64,000 nt of DNA, taken from positions 74,495 through 138,494 of the forward strand of contig JARSSM010000011.1 of the NCBI GenBank assembly GCA_029624735.1, written 5' to 3'. Numbering within the stretch: position 1 is the first letter of the stretch; every line of letters begins with the position of its first letter. Below are positions 44,918-54,129 of this stretch, piece by piece. This DNA comes from Defluviicoccus sp. GTDB taxonomy: Bacteria > Pseudomonadota > Alphaproteobacteria > Rhodospirillales > Defluviicoccaceae. The position numbers were made by a program, and so were the translations under genes. A model generated the notes under the pieces. The model saw nothing but the letters and a program-made list of their open reading frames with translations. It was not told the origin of the DNA and ran no database searches.

Positions 44918-45934
44918 ATGGCGGAGCCGGCACGAATGCAGGCGATGGTGCTCGACGCACCCGGCCAGGCGCTGCAGCTGCGCAGCCTGAAGGTGCCCGA
45001 GCCTCAACCGGGCCAGGTACTGGTGCGTGTTGCGGCCTGCGCGGTGTGCCGCACCGACCTTCATGTCGTCGACGGTGACCTCAAGGAACCCAAGCTGCCG
45101 ATCATCCCCGGACACGAGATCGTCGGCCGCATCGAGGCCTTGGGCGCCGGCGTCACCCAGTTCGCGGTCGGAACCCGCGTCGGCATTCCCTGGCTGGGCT
45201 GGACCTGCGGTGTCTGCACGTATTGCCGCAACGGCCAGGAGAACCTGTGCCCCAGCGCGCGGTTCACCGGCTACCAGATCGACGGCGGCTTCGCGACCCA
45301 CACGGTTGCCGACGCCCGCTACTGCTTTCCTATCGCGGGCGATGGCGATGATGCGGAGGCGTCGCCGCTGTTATGCGCCGGCCTGATCGGCTACCGCTGC
45401 CTGAAGATGGCGGGCGAGGCGGCGCGGCTCGGCATCTACGGCTTTGGCGCGGCGGCGCACATCGTTGCCCAGGTCGCACGCTTCGAGGGCCGCCAGCTGT
45501 TCGCCTTCACCCGGCCCGGCGATGCAGCAGCACAGGAGTTTGCCCGCCGGATGGGGGCCGCGTGGGCCGGCGATGCCGATGCACCTGCACCCGAGGAACT
45601 CGACGCCGCGATCATCTTCGCGCCGGTCGGAGCGCTGGTGCCGGCAGCATTACGCGCGGTGCGTCCGGGCGGCACGGTGGTCTGCGGTGGCATTCACATG
45701 AGCGACATCCCGTCGTTTCCGTATGACATTCTATGGCGGGAGAAGAAGGTGGTTTCGGTCGCCAACCTGACCCGCGCCGATGGCGACGAATTCCTGGCGC
45801 TGGCACCGAGAGTACCCGTGCAGACCGAGATCGAGCGCTTTCCGCTCACCGCCGCCAACGAGGCCCTCGATCGCTTGCGCCGCGGCGCCTTGAGCGGCGC
45901 TGCCGTGCTGGTGATGGACGCGGAAGAGAATTAG
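44918..45934 (+). CDS. Zinc-dependent alcohol dehydrogenase
   Basis: A 338-residue medium-chain dehydrogenase. Catalytic zinc ligands are in ACAVCRTDLH and IPGHEIVG, structural zinc cysteines in CGVCTYCRNGQENLC. The Rossmann segment GIYGFGAAAHIVAQVARFEG has the nucleotide-binding pattern. An in-frame ATG 18 bp downstream (MQAMVLDAPGQ) fits the usual family start equally well. It is placed between the ThDP enzyme and an O-methyltransferase on the same strand. Reaction: alcohol/aldehyde interconversion with NAD(P); the substrate is unknown. Confidence 0.9.
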   Translation: MAEPARMQAMVLDAPGQALQLRSLKVPEPQPGQVLVRVAACAVCRTDLHVVDGDLKEPKLPIIPGHEIVGRIEALGAGVTQFAVGTRVGIPWLGWTCGVCTYCRNGQENLCPSARFTGYQIDGGFATHTVADARYCFPIAGDGDDAEASPLLCAGLIGYRCLKMAGEAARLGIYGFGAAAHIVAQVARFEGRQLFAFTRPGDAAAQEFARRMGAAWAGDADAPAPEELDAAIIFAPVGALVPAALRAVRPGGTVVCGGIHMSDIPSFPYDILWREKKVVSVANLTRADGDEFLALAPRVPVQTEIERFPLTAANEALDRLRRGALSGAAVLVMDAEEN

Positions 45935-45989
45935 GCCCACCATTGCCGCCGGCCGTAGCCCGGTTGGCCGGAACGAGGACCTGGGAGCC

Positions 45990-46655
45990 ATGTCAAAACG
46001 CACCATCACCCTCGACGACCGCCTGTACGACTACTTGCACGCCGTTTCGCTGCGCGAACCACCGCTGCTTGCGCGGCTGCGGGAGGAGACGGCGGCGCTC
46101 CCCGAGGCCCGCATGCAGATCGCGCCCGAGCAAGGCCAGTTCATGGCAATGCTGGTGCGCGTAATGAACGCGCGCGAGATCCTCGAAATCGGCACCTTCA
46201 CCGGCTACAGCGCGCTCGCCATGGCGCTCGCCCTGCCGCCCGATGGACACATCGTCGCCTGCGATGTCAGCGCCGAATGGACGGCCATCGGGCGCCGCTA
46301 TTGGCGCGAGGCCGGCGTTGCCGAACGGATCGAACTGCGCCTGGCACCGGCGATCGAAACGCTCGAAACCCTGCTCGCCGACGGTGGCGAGGATCGCTTC
46401 GACTTCGCGTTCATTGACGCCGACAAGTCCGGCTACCACGCCTATTACGAGGCTTGCCTCAAGCTGGTGCGGCCGGGTGGGCTGATCGTGGTCGACAACA
46501 CGCTGTGGGATGGCCGTGTCGCCGACGACAGCGTGCAGGATGCGAACACCTGCGCCATCCGCGGCTTCAACGCCGCCCTGCACGACGACGTGCGGGTCGA
46601 CTTGAGCCTGGTGCCGATCGGCGACGGCCTGACCCTGGCGCGCCGCCGCGGCTAG
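45990..46655 (+). CDS. Class I SAM-dependent O-methyltransferase
   Basis: A 221-residue methyltransferase of the caffeoyl-CoA/catechol O-methyltransferase type. The S-adenosylmethionine site shows as ILEIGTFTGYSALAMALALP, then ACDVSAEWTAIGRRYW and FDFAFIDADKSGYHAYYEA with the metal-binding Asp, followed by GGLIVVDNTLWDGRV. Family members end soon after DGLTLARRR, as here. The stop codon TAG (46653-46655) is completed by the first base of repeat copy 1, so the element abuts or supplies the C-terminus. Substrate is unknown. Confidence 0.9.
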   Translation: MSKRTITLDDRLYDYLHAVSLREPPLLARLREETAALPEARMQIAPEQGQFMAMLVRVMNAREILEIGTFTGYSALAMALALPPDGHIVACDVSAEWTAIGRRYWREAGVAERIELRLAPAIETLETLLADGGEDRFDFAFIDADKSGYHAYYEACLKLVRPGGLIVVDNTLWDGRVADDSVQDANTCAIRGFNAALHDDVRVDLSLVPIGDGLTLARRRG

Positions 46656-46769
46656 TGCAGCGACCCGATCGGGCGATTCCCGCCCGAGCAAGGTTGTCGC
46701 TGCACAACATATTCAATCGCGGGCACTTTCGGCACAAACAGGATGTACGCTCTGTTTGTGCGAGTGCAC
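46655..46769 (+). repeat. 115-bp two-hairpin repeat, copy 1
   Basis: Copy with 5 differences from the consensus (element positions 13, 26, 60, 68, 108); two of them break base pairs, so this is the most decayed copy. The structure is hairpin 1 (gtgcagcgac / gtcgctgcac outer arms, inner tcgggcg/cgcccga) and hairpin 2 (gtgcac / gtgcac outer, ggcacaaacag / ctgtttgtgcc inner). Its first base is the G of the O-methyltransferase stop codon. Confidence 0.92.
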
Positions 46770-47160
46770 CAGGCCGGCATTACAACCGCTTGCGCACACC
46801 ATACTCGCATAACGAGTGACCGCCGTCACTGCCCCATTCGGTCCGTTTGCTAGAGTGGCCGGCGGCGAGAGATCACACGTTGGCGGAGCCTCGGCAGCAC
46901 CGCATCGCAACCTGAGGGCAGCCGCTCAAACGCTGGCACTCACCGACGCCGCGGACCGGCGGGACCTCTCTGCCGATGATGCAACCAAGCGCTCGTGAGA
47001 AGCGCTGACGGCGACCCACCTTCGGCCGGATCGCGGGAGAGCAAGAAGCCCGCGCCCAACCGCGGCGTCGCCGTCCAGAAAAAGAGGCATGTCAACCGGT
47101 TTGCCACGCGTTGCGGCGGCGATCGGGGTGGTGATGGTGTCTGGCGAAGGGCTGCTGTCG
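46770..47160. other. Intergenic region, nothing assigned beyond the repeat
   Basis: About 390 bp between repeat copy 1 and the HerA-like gene. No convincing gene is present. A short dyad gtgac/gtcac occurs near 46820. The region must hold the promoter of the ATPase gene. Confidence 0.4.
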
Positions 47161-48783
47161 ATGGATGGAAACGCTGTATTCGTTATTGAGGAGTCGGTCG
47201 GCCGGGTAGCGAGTGTCACCGGTTCGCAAATTATCGTTCATGTGAAGCCGGACCCCCAGGACTCGCAGCTGCCGGGCGCAAGCGCGGTGGTCAAAGGAAC
47301 CCTGGTCAAGATCCGCCGTCAATCGACGTGGGTCTTCGGCCTCGTCACCGCGATCTCGATCCCGCTGCCAAGTCACGAGCAGACGCCTGACGAGCAGCGC
47401 TTCGCCGAGGTCTTGCTGTTGGGTGAAGCGGACGTCGGTACTGATCCGGGAACATCAATCCGCTTCGAGCGCGGCGTCTCTTTCTTCCCTTCGGTCGGCG
47501 CTCAAGTCTACGTCGCCACAGCCGATGATCTGGCGCTGGTCTATGCTAAGCGCTCGCCGACCTCCGTTCGCATCGGCACGATCCACCAGGATCGGTCAAT
47601 CTTGGCCTACGTCTCGCCAGACCGGTTACTTGGCAAACACTTTGCCGTCCTCGGTACGACCGGAACCGGAAAGTCGTGCGCGGTAGCGCTCATCCTGCGC
47701 CGGATTGTGGAAACGCATCGCAACGCCCACATCCTGGTTCTCGATCCCCACAACGAGTATGCAAGTGCGTTCGGCGACTATGCCGAGATTATCGATGCCT
47801 CTTCGTTCGAGCTACCGTACTGGCTATTCAACTTTGAGGAACTGCGCGGCGTAATCCTCGGTGACGTGTCTCGGGATGAAGATTTGCAGCGGGAGGCGAC
47901 GGCGCTCGCGACGCTGATCTGCCGGGCCAAGGAGGCCTTCCTCGGCAATACCAAGAAGGCGCCGCACATCACTGTCAACACGCCCGTGCCCTACAAGATG
48001 TCCGAGCTCCTGTCGCTCCTCGACGCGGAAATGGGCAAGCTCGGGCACAGCCGGAACGTGCTGCCGCTGCAAAACTTGAAGAACAAAATCAATAGCTTCA
48101 GAAGCGATTCGCGATACGCCTTCATGTTCGGTGGCATCGCCACCTCCGACAACATGAGCAGAATTCTGTCGCGGATCTTCCGCATCCCGGTCGGGGACAA
48201 GCCGATCTCGATCCTCGATCTCTCGGCAGTACCGTCGGAGATCCTGAACATCGTCGTCTCAGTGGTGGCCCGGATCACCTTCGATCTGGCGGTGTTCAGC
48301 GAGCGCAGCGTGCCGATCCTGCTCGTCTGCGAGGAGGCGCATCGCTACCTGCCCGCCGACGACCGCCAGGGCTTTGAGCCGACCAAACGCATCCTCTCGC
48401 GCATCGCCCGCGAGGGGCGCAAGTATGGCGTTGCGCTCGGCATCATCAGTCAGCGGCCCTCCGACCTCGCGATAAGTGCTTTGTGCCAGTGCAATTCGAT
48501 CTTCGCGCTCCGGCTCAGCAACACCGCCGACCAGGAGTTCGTGCGCGCGATGCTGCCAGACTGGGGCGGCGGCCTGTTCGATTTCCTGCCGGCGCTGCGC
48601 AACGGCGAGGCGATCGTCCTTGGCGAGGCGGTGCCGGTGCCGGCGCGCGTCCGCTTCGATACCTTGCCGCCCGAACACATGCCGTGCAGCAAGACAGCGC
48701 CGTTCTCGGAGGCGTGGCAGACGAACGGCGCCGGCAAGGATCTCCTCGAAGGCGTGATCGCACGCTGGCGCGCCGAACACTAG
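47161..48783 (+). CDS. HerA/DUF87-like hexameric ATPase
   Basis: A 540-residue P-loop ATPase. An N-terminal HAS-barrel-like region (VFVIEESVGRVASVTGSQII) is followed by Walker A GTTGTGKS (165-172), DPHNEYA and Walker B ILLVCEEAHRYLP (~387-399), with the conserved REGRKYGVALGIISQRPSDL region near the C-terminus. This is the FtsK-HerA superfamily; HerA works with NurA-like nucleases in DNA end processing or in defence systems, but no such nuclease is next to it here. ATG 47161 has gaaggg ~9 bp upstream and fits the family start; an ATG at 47089 is also in frame. Function is inferred from the family. Confidence 0.85.
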   Translation: MDGNAVFVIEESVGRVASVTGSQIIVHVKPDPQDSQLPGASAVVKGTLVKIRRQSTWVFGLVTAISIPLPSHEQTPDEQRFAEVLLLGEADVGTDPGTSIRFERGVSFFPSVGAQVYVATADDLALVYAKRSPTSVRIGTIHQDRSILAYVSPDRLLGKHFAVLGTTGTGKSCAVALILRRIVETHRNAHILVLDPHNEYASAFGDYAEIIDASSFELPYWLFNFEELRGVILGDVSRDEDLQREATALATLICRAKEAFLGNTKKAPHITVNTPVPYKMSELLSLLDAEMGKLGHSRNVLPLQNLKNKINSFRSDSRYAFMFGGIATSDNMSRILSRIFRIPVGDKPISILDLSAVPSEILNIVVSVVARITFDLAVFSERSVPILLVCEEAHRYLPADDRQGFEPTKRILSRIAREGRKYGVALGIISQRPSDLAISALCQCNSIFALRLSNTADQEFVRAMLPDWGGGLFDFLPALRNGEAIVLGEAVPVPARVRFDTLPPEHMPCSKTAPFSEAWQTNGAGKDLLEGVIARWRAEH

Positions 48784-48854
48784 ACCGTGCCGGCTCCGTC
48801 CGAACGAGGATCTGCCGGACCAAACTGACTCCTTGAAGCCGAAGGCTGAGTGCG

Positions 48855-50672
48855 ATGATCGCCGACTTGAGACCAACTGCGTCGCCCAAGGACTCGTTGC
48901 TGGCGCGCTACATGCATCGGTTCCAGGAGATCCGCAACGAGAACGCCGCCGGCGCCGCAATCACCAACGCGCTCCGGCTCAAGCGTGCCGACGCACTGAT
49001 CAAGGGGGTGTTCGAGAACAGCTTCGATGCGATTGCGATCTTCCGCCGCGAGGGCGGGATCGAAGCGGCGAACAGCGGTCTCGCGCATCTGTTCGGCCAC
49101 ACCCCGGAAACGATCACGTCGTGCTCGTTCTATGATCTGATCGTCGAGGGCCTGGATGGCGTCCGCAACGCGGTCAGCCAGACGGGAGCGAAGCTTGGCT
49201 TCCTCGACGGCCAGGGCCGGCGCAAGGACGGCACGCGCTTTCCGGTCGAGATCGCCATCGGCGAGGTCCAGCTCGGTGCGACGCCCAGCTACCTTGCCAT
49301 CGTGCGCGATATCACCGAGCGGCGCGCGCAGGAGGAACGGGTTCGCCACCAGGCGCTGCACGACGCGTTGACCGACCTGCCGAACCGGGTCCTGTTCAAC
49401 GATCGGCTCGACCTCGCGCTCGCCAGCGCTGAACGCAGCGGCGAGCCATTCGCCGTTGTCATCATCGATCTCGACCGCTTCAAGGAGGTCAACGACACGC
49501 TTGGCCACCACGCCGGCGACGTCGTCCTCAGGGTCGTCTCCGAACGGCTGCAGAGCGCGGTCCGCAAGTGCGACACCGTTGCCCGCCTCGGTGGCGACGA
49601 GTTCGCGGTCCTGTTGCCGGCACTCGGGAGTGAGGAGCAAGCGCTCGAACTGACAACCCGGCTGGTCCGCATCGCCGAGCGGCCGTTCGACTACTGCGGT
49701 ATCTCGATCGACATCGGCGCCAGCGCCGGCATCGCCGTCTATCCCATTCACGCCCAGACCAAGGACAAGCTTCTGCAGTGCGCCGACGTCGCGATGTACG
49801 CAGCGAAGGAAGAGCAGAACCGGGTCAGCATCTATCACGCGTCGAAAGACCGCAACAGCATCCGCAACTTGACCCTTGCCGGCGATTTGCGTTCAGCCAT
49901 CGAGCAGGGCAAGATTTTCTTGGCCTACCAGCCGAAGATCGACCTCGCCAGTGGCGCGCTGTTGGGCGTCGAGGCGCTGGCGCGCTGGAAGCACGATGAC
50001 CACGGCTGCGTCGCTCCCACTGAGTTCATCGCCCAGGCCGAGCGCAACGGGCTGATCAAGCAGCTGACGCTCTTGACGGTGGCGCTGGGCCTGGGTCAGC
50101 TTTCCCAGTGGCGGCGGTCGCACCGCAACCTGACGGTGGCGATCAACCTTTCGGCGCGCAGCCTGCACGATGCCGCTTTGCCCGAAATCCTGTTGCGCGC
50201 AATCGAGGAGTGGCGGATCGAGCCGCACTGGCTGACGCTCGAGATCACCGAGAGCGCCTTCATGGTCGATCCGGAGAAGTCGATGGCCGTGGTCGAGCGC
50301 TTGGCCGCGGCTGGCATGCGGCTCGCCATCGACGATTTCGGCACCGGCTATTCGTCGCTCGCCTACTTGAGCCGGCTGCCGGTGAACGAACTCAAGATCG
50401 ACAAGTCGTTCGTGCTGCAGATGCTGGATCGCGACCGCGACGCCAAGATCGTCCAGTCAACCATCGACCTCGCCCACAATCTCGGCCTCAAGGTGGTCGC
50501 CGAGGGAGTGGAGAACGAGCAGATCGTCACCCGGCTGCGGGAGATCGGCTGCGATGTGGCGCAAGGGTACTATTTCGGCAAACCGATGGCGGCGCCGCAG
50601 ATCGACCAACTGCAGAGCCGTTTGGGTGAGAACCGCATCATCCGGCCGCGGGCGCTCGCCGCGCGGCATTAG
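48855..50672 (+). CDS. PAS-GGDEF-EAL cyclic-di-GMP protein
   Basis: A 605-residue signalling protein. A PAS domain (~50-155, ending IVRDITERRAQ) is followed by a GGDEF domain with intact RLGGDEF (245-250) and an inhibitory-site RxxD (R237-D240) five residues before it, and an EAL domain with VEALARW (EAL at 373-375), LEITESAF, IDDFGTGYSSL and VVAEGVE. Both halves look catalytically competent, so it could make and break cyclic-di-GMP under control of the PAS input. There is no transmembrane helix. The TAG stop (50670-50672) ends with the first base of repeat copy 2. Confidence 0.95.
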   Translation: MIADLRPTASPKDSLLARYMHRFQEIRNENAAGAAITNALRLKRADALIKGVFENSFDAIAIFRREGGIEAANSGLAHLFGHTPETITSCSFYDLIVEGLDGVRNAVSQTGAKLGFLDGQGRRKDGTRFPVEIAIGEVQLGATPSYLAIVRDITERRAQEERVRHQALHDALTDLPNRVLFNDRLDLALASAERSGEPFAVVIIDLDRFKEVNDTLGHHAGDVVLRVVSERLQSAVRKCDTVARLGGDEFAVLLPALGSEEQALELTTRLVRIAERPFDYCGISIDIGASAGIAVYPIHAQTKDKLLQCADVAMYAAKEEQNRVSIYHASKDRNSIRNLTLAGDLRSAIEQGKIFLAYQPKIDLASGALLGVEALARWKHDDHGCVAPTEFIAQAERNGLIKQLTLLTVALGLGQLSQWRRSHRNLTVAINLSARSLHDAALPEILLRAIEEWRIEPHWLTLEITESAFMVDPEKSMAVVERLAAAGMRLAIDDFGTGYSSLAYLSRLPVNELKIDKSFVLQMLDRDRDAKIVQSTIDLAHNLGLKVVAEGVENEQIVTRLREIGCDVAQGYYFGKPMAAPQIDQLQSRLGENRIIRPRALAARH

Positions 50673-50786
50673 TGCAGCGACCCAATCGGGCGATTCACGC
50701 CCGAGCAAGGTTGTCGCTGCACAACCTATTGAATCGCGTGCACTTTCGGCACAAACAGGATGTACGCTCTGTTTGTGCCAGTGCAC
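50672..50786 (+). repeat. 115-bp two-hairpin repeat, copy 2
   Basis: One difference from the consensus (element position 55, in the linker between the hairpins). All arms of both hairpins are intact. It starts on the last base of the GGDEF-EAL stop codon and ends 12 bp before the stop of hemN on the opposite strand, so it fills the whole convergent gap and may terminate both transcripts. Confidence 0.95.
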
Positions 50787-50797
50787 GAGGTCGGGCT

Positions 50798-52153
50798 TCA
50801 GACGGCGCGCGAGTGGCGCGCCGCGCCGGTCTCCAGGTAGGCGTCAAAGACGGCTGCCGCCAAGCGCACGAACGGCCGGCCTTCGTCCGTCACCGTGATG
50901 CGCCCGCCCGCGATCGTCACCAGGCCGTCGGCGGCGAGCGGCTGCAACCGTTCCAGCTCGGCAGCAAATCGATCCGCGGCGACGCCATGCGCACGGCACA
51001 CCGCATCGAGATCCACGCTGAGTGCGCACATCAGGCTGTCGATGATGGCCCGCCGCAGCCGGTCCTCGGCATCGAGCGCGATGCCGCGCGCGGTCGGCAG
51101 CATGCCTTCGGCAATCGCGGTGCGGTAGGTCTTGAGTGGCGCCGCATTCTGGATGTAGCCCTGCGGCAGGCTGCCGATCGCCGACGCGCCGAAGCCGATG
51201 AGAACGTCCGCGCCGTCGGTCGTATAGCCTTGGAAGTTGCGCCGCAGTTGGCCAGCGGCGGCGGCCTCGGCGAGCGGGTCACCCGGCAGCGCGAAATGAT
51301 CAAGCCCGATCGCGCGGTAGCCGCGGCCGCTCAGCACTTCGGCGGCAGCCAGGTACTGCGCCAAGCGCTCCTCCACCCCCGGCAGGGCGCTTTCATCGAT
51401 CAGCTTCTGGTGGCTCTTCATCCACGGCACGTGCGCATAGCCGAACAGGGCGACGCGCGACGGCGTGAGCTTGACCGCGTGGTCCGCCATCGCGGTGACC
51501 CGGGCCACGGTCTGGTGCGGCAGACCGTACATCAGATCGAGGTTGAGGCGCCCGATGCCGTGCTGGCGCAGCCAGTTCGCCACCCGCTCGACGGTCTCGA
51601 ACGGCTGCAGGCGGTTGACGGCTGCCTGCACGGTGGCGTCAAAATCCTGCACGCCAATGCTGACGCGGTTGACGCCGGCTGCCGCGAGTGCGGCGACGTA
51701 CTCCTCGGTCGTATCGCGCGGGTCGACCTCGACCGCGAGCTCGGCATCAGCGGCGATATCGAAGGCTTGGCGCAAGGCTTCCACCAAGCGCAGCCAGTCC
51801 TCCGCCTTCAGCATCGTCGGGCTGCCGCCACCCCAGTGCAGGTGCCGCGCGGTAAAGCGGCCCGGCAAGGCTTGCGCGATCAGTCCGATTTCCCGGTGCA
51901 GGGTTTCGAGATAGTCGAGGATCGGCTGGTACTGCTGGACGATCTTGGTGTAGCAGCCGCAGAACCAGCACATGGAATCGCAGAACGGGATGTGGAAGTA
52001 GAGCGAGAGCGGCTGCTGGGGATCAAGCTCCGACAGCCATGTGCGGTAAACGCGGCCATCGACGGCGGCGGAGAAGTGCGGCGCGGTCGGGTAGCTGGTG
52101 TAGCGCGGCACCCGCAGGTCGTACTTTGCGGCAAGGGCGGCCGGTGCGTTCAT
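50798..52153 (-). CDS. hemN: Oxygen-independent coproporphyrinogen III oxidase HemN
   Basis: A 451-residue radical SAM enzyme that converts coproporphyrinogen III to protoporphyrinogen IX without oxygen in haem synthesis. The cluster motif is FCDSMCWFCGC with C58, C62, C65 and the extra C67 of HemN. Other family motifs: LYFHIPFC, WGGGSPTML, VDPRDTTEEYVAALAAAGV, LNLDLMYGLPHQT and ALFGYAHVPWMKSHQ. ATG 52153 is the family start. It overlaps the phosphoesterase gene upstream by 4 bp (52150-52153). Confidence 0.95.
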   Translation of the reverse strand: MNAPAALAAKYDLRVPRYTSYPTAPHFSAAVDGRVYRTWLSELDPQQPLSLYFHIPFCDSMCWFCGCYTKIVQQYQPILDYLETLHREIGLIAQALPGRFTARHLHWGGGSPTMLKAEDWLRLVEALRQAFDIAADAELAVEVDPRDTTEEYVAALAAAGVNRVSIGVQDFDATVQAAVNRLQPFETVERVANWLRQHGIGRLNLDLMYGLPHQTVARVTAMADHAVKLTPSRVALFGYAHVPWMKSHQKLIDESALPGVEERLAQYLAAAEVLSGRGYRAIGLDHFALPGDPLAEAAAAGQLRRNFQGYTTDGADVLIGFGASAIGSLPQGYIQNAAPLKTYRTAIAEGMLPTARGIALDAEDRLRRAIIDSLMCALSVDLDAVCRAHGVAADRFAAELERLQPLAADGLVTIAGGRITVTDEGRPFVRLAAAVFDAYLETGAARHSRAV

Positions 52154-52959
52154 GCGGGAACGGCCGCCTTGACCGCGCGCGCGGGCTGCTCGCGCACGAT
52201 GCTGGTATGGCCGATCGGCCCGATGCCGTTCTCCCACAGGTAAAGCGCAATCGCGCACACCTCCGCGACCGGCTTGAAGCGGCCACCCGGAGCGAGCGTC
52301 AGGTTCATCTGGAATACCGGGCTCGGCCCCACCGCCGCCACGGTTCCCGCCCAGTTGACAGCGATGGTGCGATGGATGTGGCCACAGACGATCTGGCGCA
52401 CCTGGGCGTGGCGGCGGATCACCGCTTCGAGTTCGGCCGCGCCTTCGAGCGGCGGCGCATCCATGTAGCGGATGCCGGTCGGGAACGGCGGATGGTGCAT
52501 GAAAATGAGCGTCGGCCGATCGGGCTGCTCGGCGAGCCGGTCCACCAACCAGGCCAGCCGTTCGGAGCACAAACCGCCGCCGATCTCGCCGGGGATGACG
52601 GTATCAAGCCCGATCAGCCTGAGCGGCCAAATCTCCACCGTGTAGTGGAGGAATTCCCCGTCGACCGGCAGATAGCCGCAATCCGCGAACGCCTGACGCA
52701 GGTTGGCACGGTCGTCGTGGTTGCCGGGGATCACGTAGGCCGGCATGCGCAGGCGGTCGAGAGCCGCGCGCAGGGCCTGGTATTCCTCCGGCCGGCCGTC
52801 GTCGGTGAGGTCGCCGGTCGCGAGCGTCACGTCCGGCAGTGGATCGAGGCCGTTGATGTGGTCGATCGCACGGCCAAGCGCATCCGCGGTATCGAAGCGC
52901 TCAAACGTGAGCGCCCCGCCGGCTCGCAGGTGCAAGTCCGAGATCTGGGCAATCAGCAT
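52150..52959 (-). CDS. CpdA-like cyclic nucleotide phosphodiesterase
   Basis: A 269-residue class III phosphodiesterase/metallophosphatase. Metal ligands are in ISDLHLRAGG, TGDLTDDGRPEEY, PGNHDDRANLRQ, FMHHPPFPTG and VCGHIHRTI, in the order typical of CpdA (3',5'-cAMP phosphodiesterase). ATG 52959 gives the normal start MLIAQISDLHL; a frame 11 codons longer exists. The stop overlaps the hemN start, so both are probably translated together. cAMP as the substrate is inferred from the family. Confidence 0.9.
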   Translation of the reverse strand: MLIAQISDLHLRAGGALTFERFDTADALGRAIDHINGLDPLPDVTLATGDLTDDGRPEEYQALRAALDRLRMPAYVIPGNHDDRANLRQAFADCGYLPVDGEFLHYTVEIWPLRLIGLDTVIPGEIGGGLCSERLAWLVDRLAEQPDRPTLIFMHHPPFPTGIRYMDAPPLEGAAELEAVIRRHAQVRQIVCGHIHRTIAVNWAGTVAAVGPSPVFQMNLTLAPGGRFKPVAEVCAIALYLWENGIGPIGHTSIVREQPARAVKAAVPA

Positions 52960-53001
52960 GGGCGCGGCAAATCCTGACGGCCAAAGGTCCAAACCTTTGA
53001 T

Positions 53002-53856
53002 TTAGGCACTGGCCGCCCAGGCCACCACCTCTTGCCGCTGCTTGCCCAACCCCTCGACGCCCAGTTCAACGACGTCGCCCGGCTTGAGATAGACGGGCGG
53101 CGTGCAGCCCATGCCGACGCCGGACGGCGTGCCGGTAGCAATGACATCGCCCGGCATCAGCGTCAGGAACTGGCTCAAGTGGCTGATGAGGAAGGCAACC
53201 GAGAAAATCATGTCGGACGTGTTGCCGGTCTGCCGTTGGCTGCCGTTGACCTTCAGCCACAGGTCGAGGTCCTGCGGACTGCCGATCTCGTCAGTGGTCA
53301 CCAGCCAGGGACCGATCGGCGCAAAGGAATCGCAGCTCTTGCCCTTGATGAACTGGCCGCCGCGCTCCTTCTGAAACTCACGCTCGGAGACGTCGTTAAT
53401 GACGGTATAGCCGGCAACAGCGTTGAGCGCGTGCGCCTCGTCGACATACTGGGTCTTGGCGCCGATGATCACGCAGAGCTCGCACTCCCAGTCGGTCTTG
53501 GTCGAGTTGCGCGGGATGACGATCGGATCGTTGGGACCGCTCAAGGCCGTGACCGCCTTGGAGAAGACGAGCGGCTCGCTCTGCGGCTTGGCGCCGGTCT
53601 CCAGCGCGTGGCTGCGGTAGTTGAGGCCGATGCCGAAGATCGTGCCGACACCGGCGACCGGCGAGCCGAGCCGGGGCGTGCCTTCGACCAGCGGCAGCGT
53701 CTCGGGTCTGATCCCTGCTAGCTGGCGCAACCGGTCCGGGTGCAGGACATCGCCGCGCAAATCGACGACGTGATTGGAAAGATCGCGAATGTGGCCTTCG
53801 GGATCAAGGAGTGCGGGCTTCTCACGGCCTTTCGGCCCGTAGCGGAGGAACTTCAT
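53002..53856 (-). CDS. Fumarylacetoacetate hydrolase family protein
   Basis: A 284-residue FAH-fold hydrolase or isomerase acting on 2-hydroxyacyl or diketo-acid compounds. Seen are FGIGLNYRSHALE, the metal site ELCVIIG (Glu) and GYTVINDVSEREFQ, KSCDSFAPIGPW, and TGTPSGVGMG. ATG 53856 has gagg seven bases upstream; another ATG lies 12 bp before. The exact reaction (ring-cleavage product hydrolase, oxaloacetate tautomerase or similar) cannot be read from sequence. It lies 42 bp upstream of the phosphodiesterase start. Confidence 0.9.
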   Translation of the reverse strand: MKFLRYGPKGREKPALLDPEGHIRDLSNHVVDLRGDVLHPDRLRQLAGIRPETLPLVEGTPRLGSPVAGVGTIFGIGLNYRSHALETGAKPQSEPLVFSKAVTALSGPNDPIVIPRNSTKTDWECELCVIIGAKTQYVDEAHALNAVAGYTVINDVSEREFQKERGGQFIKGKSCDSFAPIGPWLVTTDEIGSPQDLDLWLKVNGSQRQTGNTSDMIFSVAFLISHLSQFLTLMPGDVIATGTPSGVGMGCTPPVYLKPGDVVELGVEGLGKQRQEVVAWAASA

Positions 53857-53975
53857 CGAAAGCCTCATGCGGCGGAGGATGCGCCTACACTAGCGGCCCT
53901 GCCGGGCGCGTCAATGGCCGCTGGTGCCGGCCGCGCCGACGGTGGACGGGCCCGGCCGCGAGCGCAGACGATGGA

Positions 53976-54129
53976 GTCAATTTCAATCAAATAAATAGAA
54001 AAATTGATGGCAAGGGAATATCAAAATACATGGACGGTGCTTTTATTTAATGAATTTGAGGTTGTTGTACCGGAATGCTATTATTAGTGCTGGAAAAATA
54101 GAGCCGGTGCTAATTTCATCTGTTTCGAC
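53976..54129. promoter_or_regulatory. AT-rich promoter region before the TadE-like genes
   Basis: About 150 bp of strongly AT-rich DNA in a GC-rich window, with aaataaat matched by ttttattt about 50 bp on and caattt matched by aaattg across a short gap. It lies between divergent genes and just before the first TadE-like gene. Probably a promoter region; no named site is recognised. Confidence 0.45.

Noticed and set aside
46816..46998. Short open frame between repeat copy 1 and the HerA-like gene
   Set aside because: No ribosome binding site or recognisable protein features; random-looking composition.
47161..48783. HerA-NurA type defence system
   Set aside because: Only the ATPase is present; no nuclease or other defence gene is adjacent, so no system is claimed.
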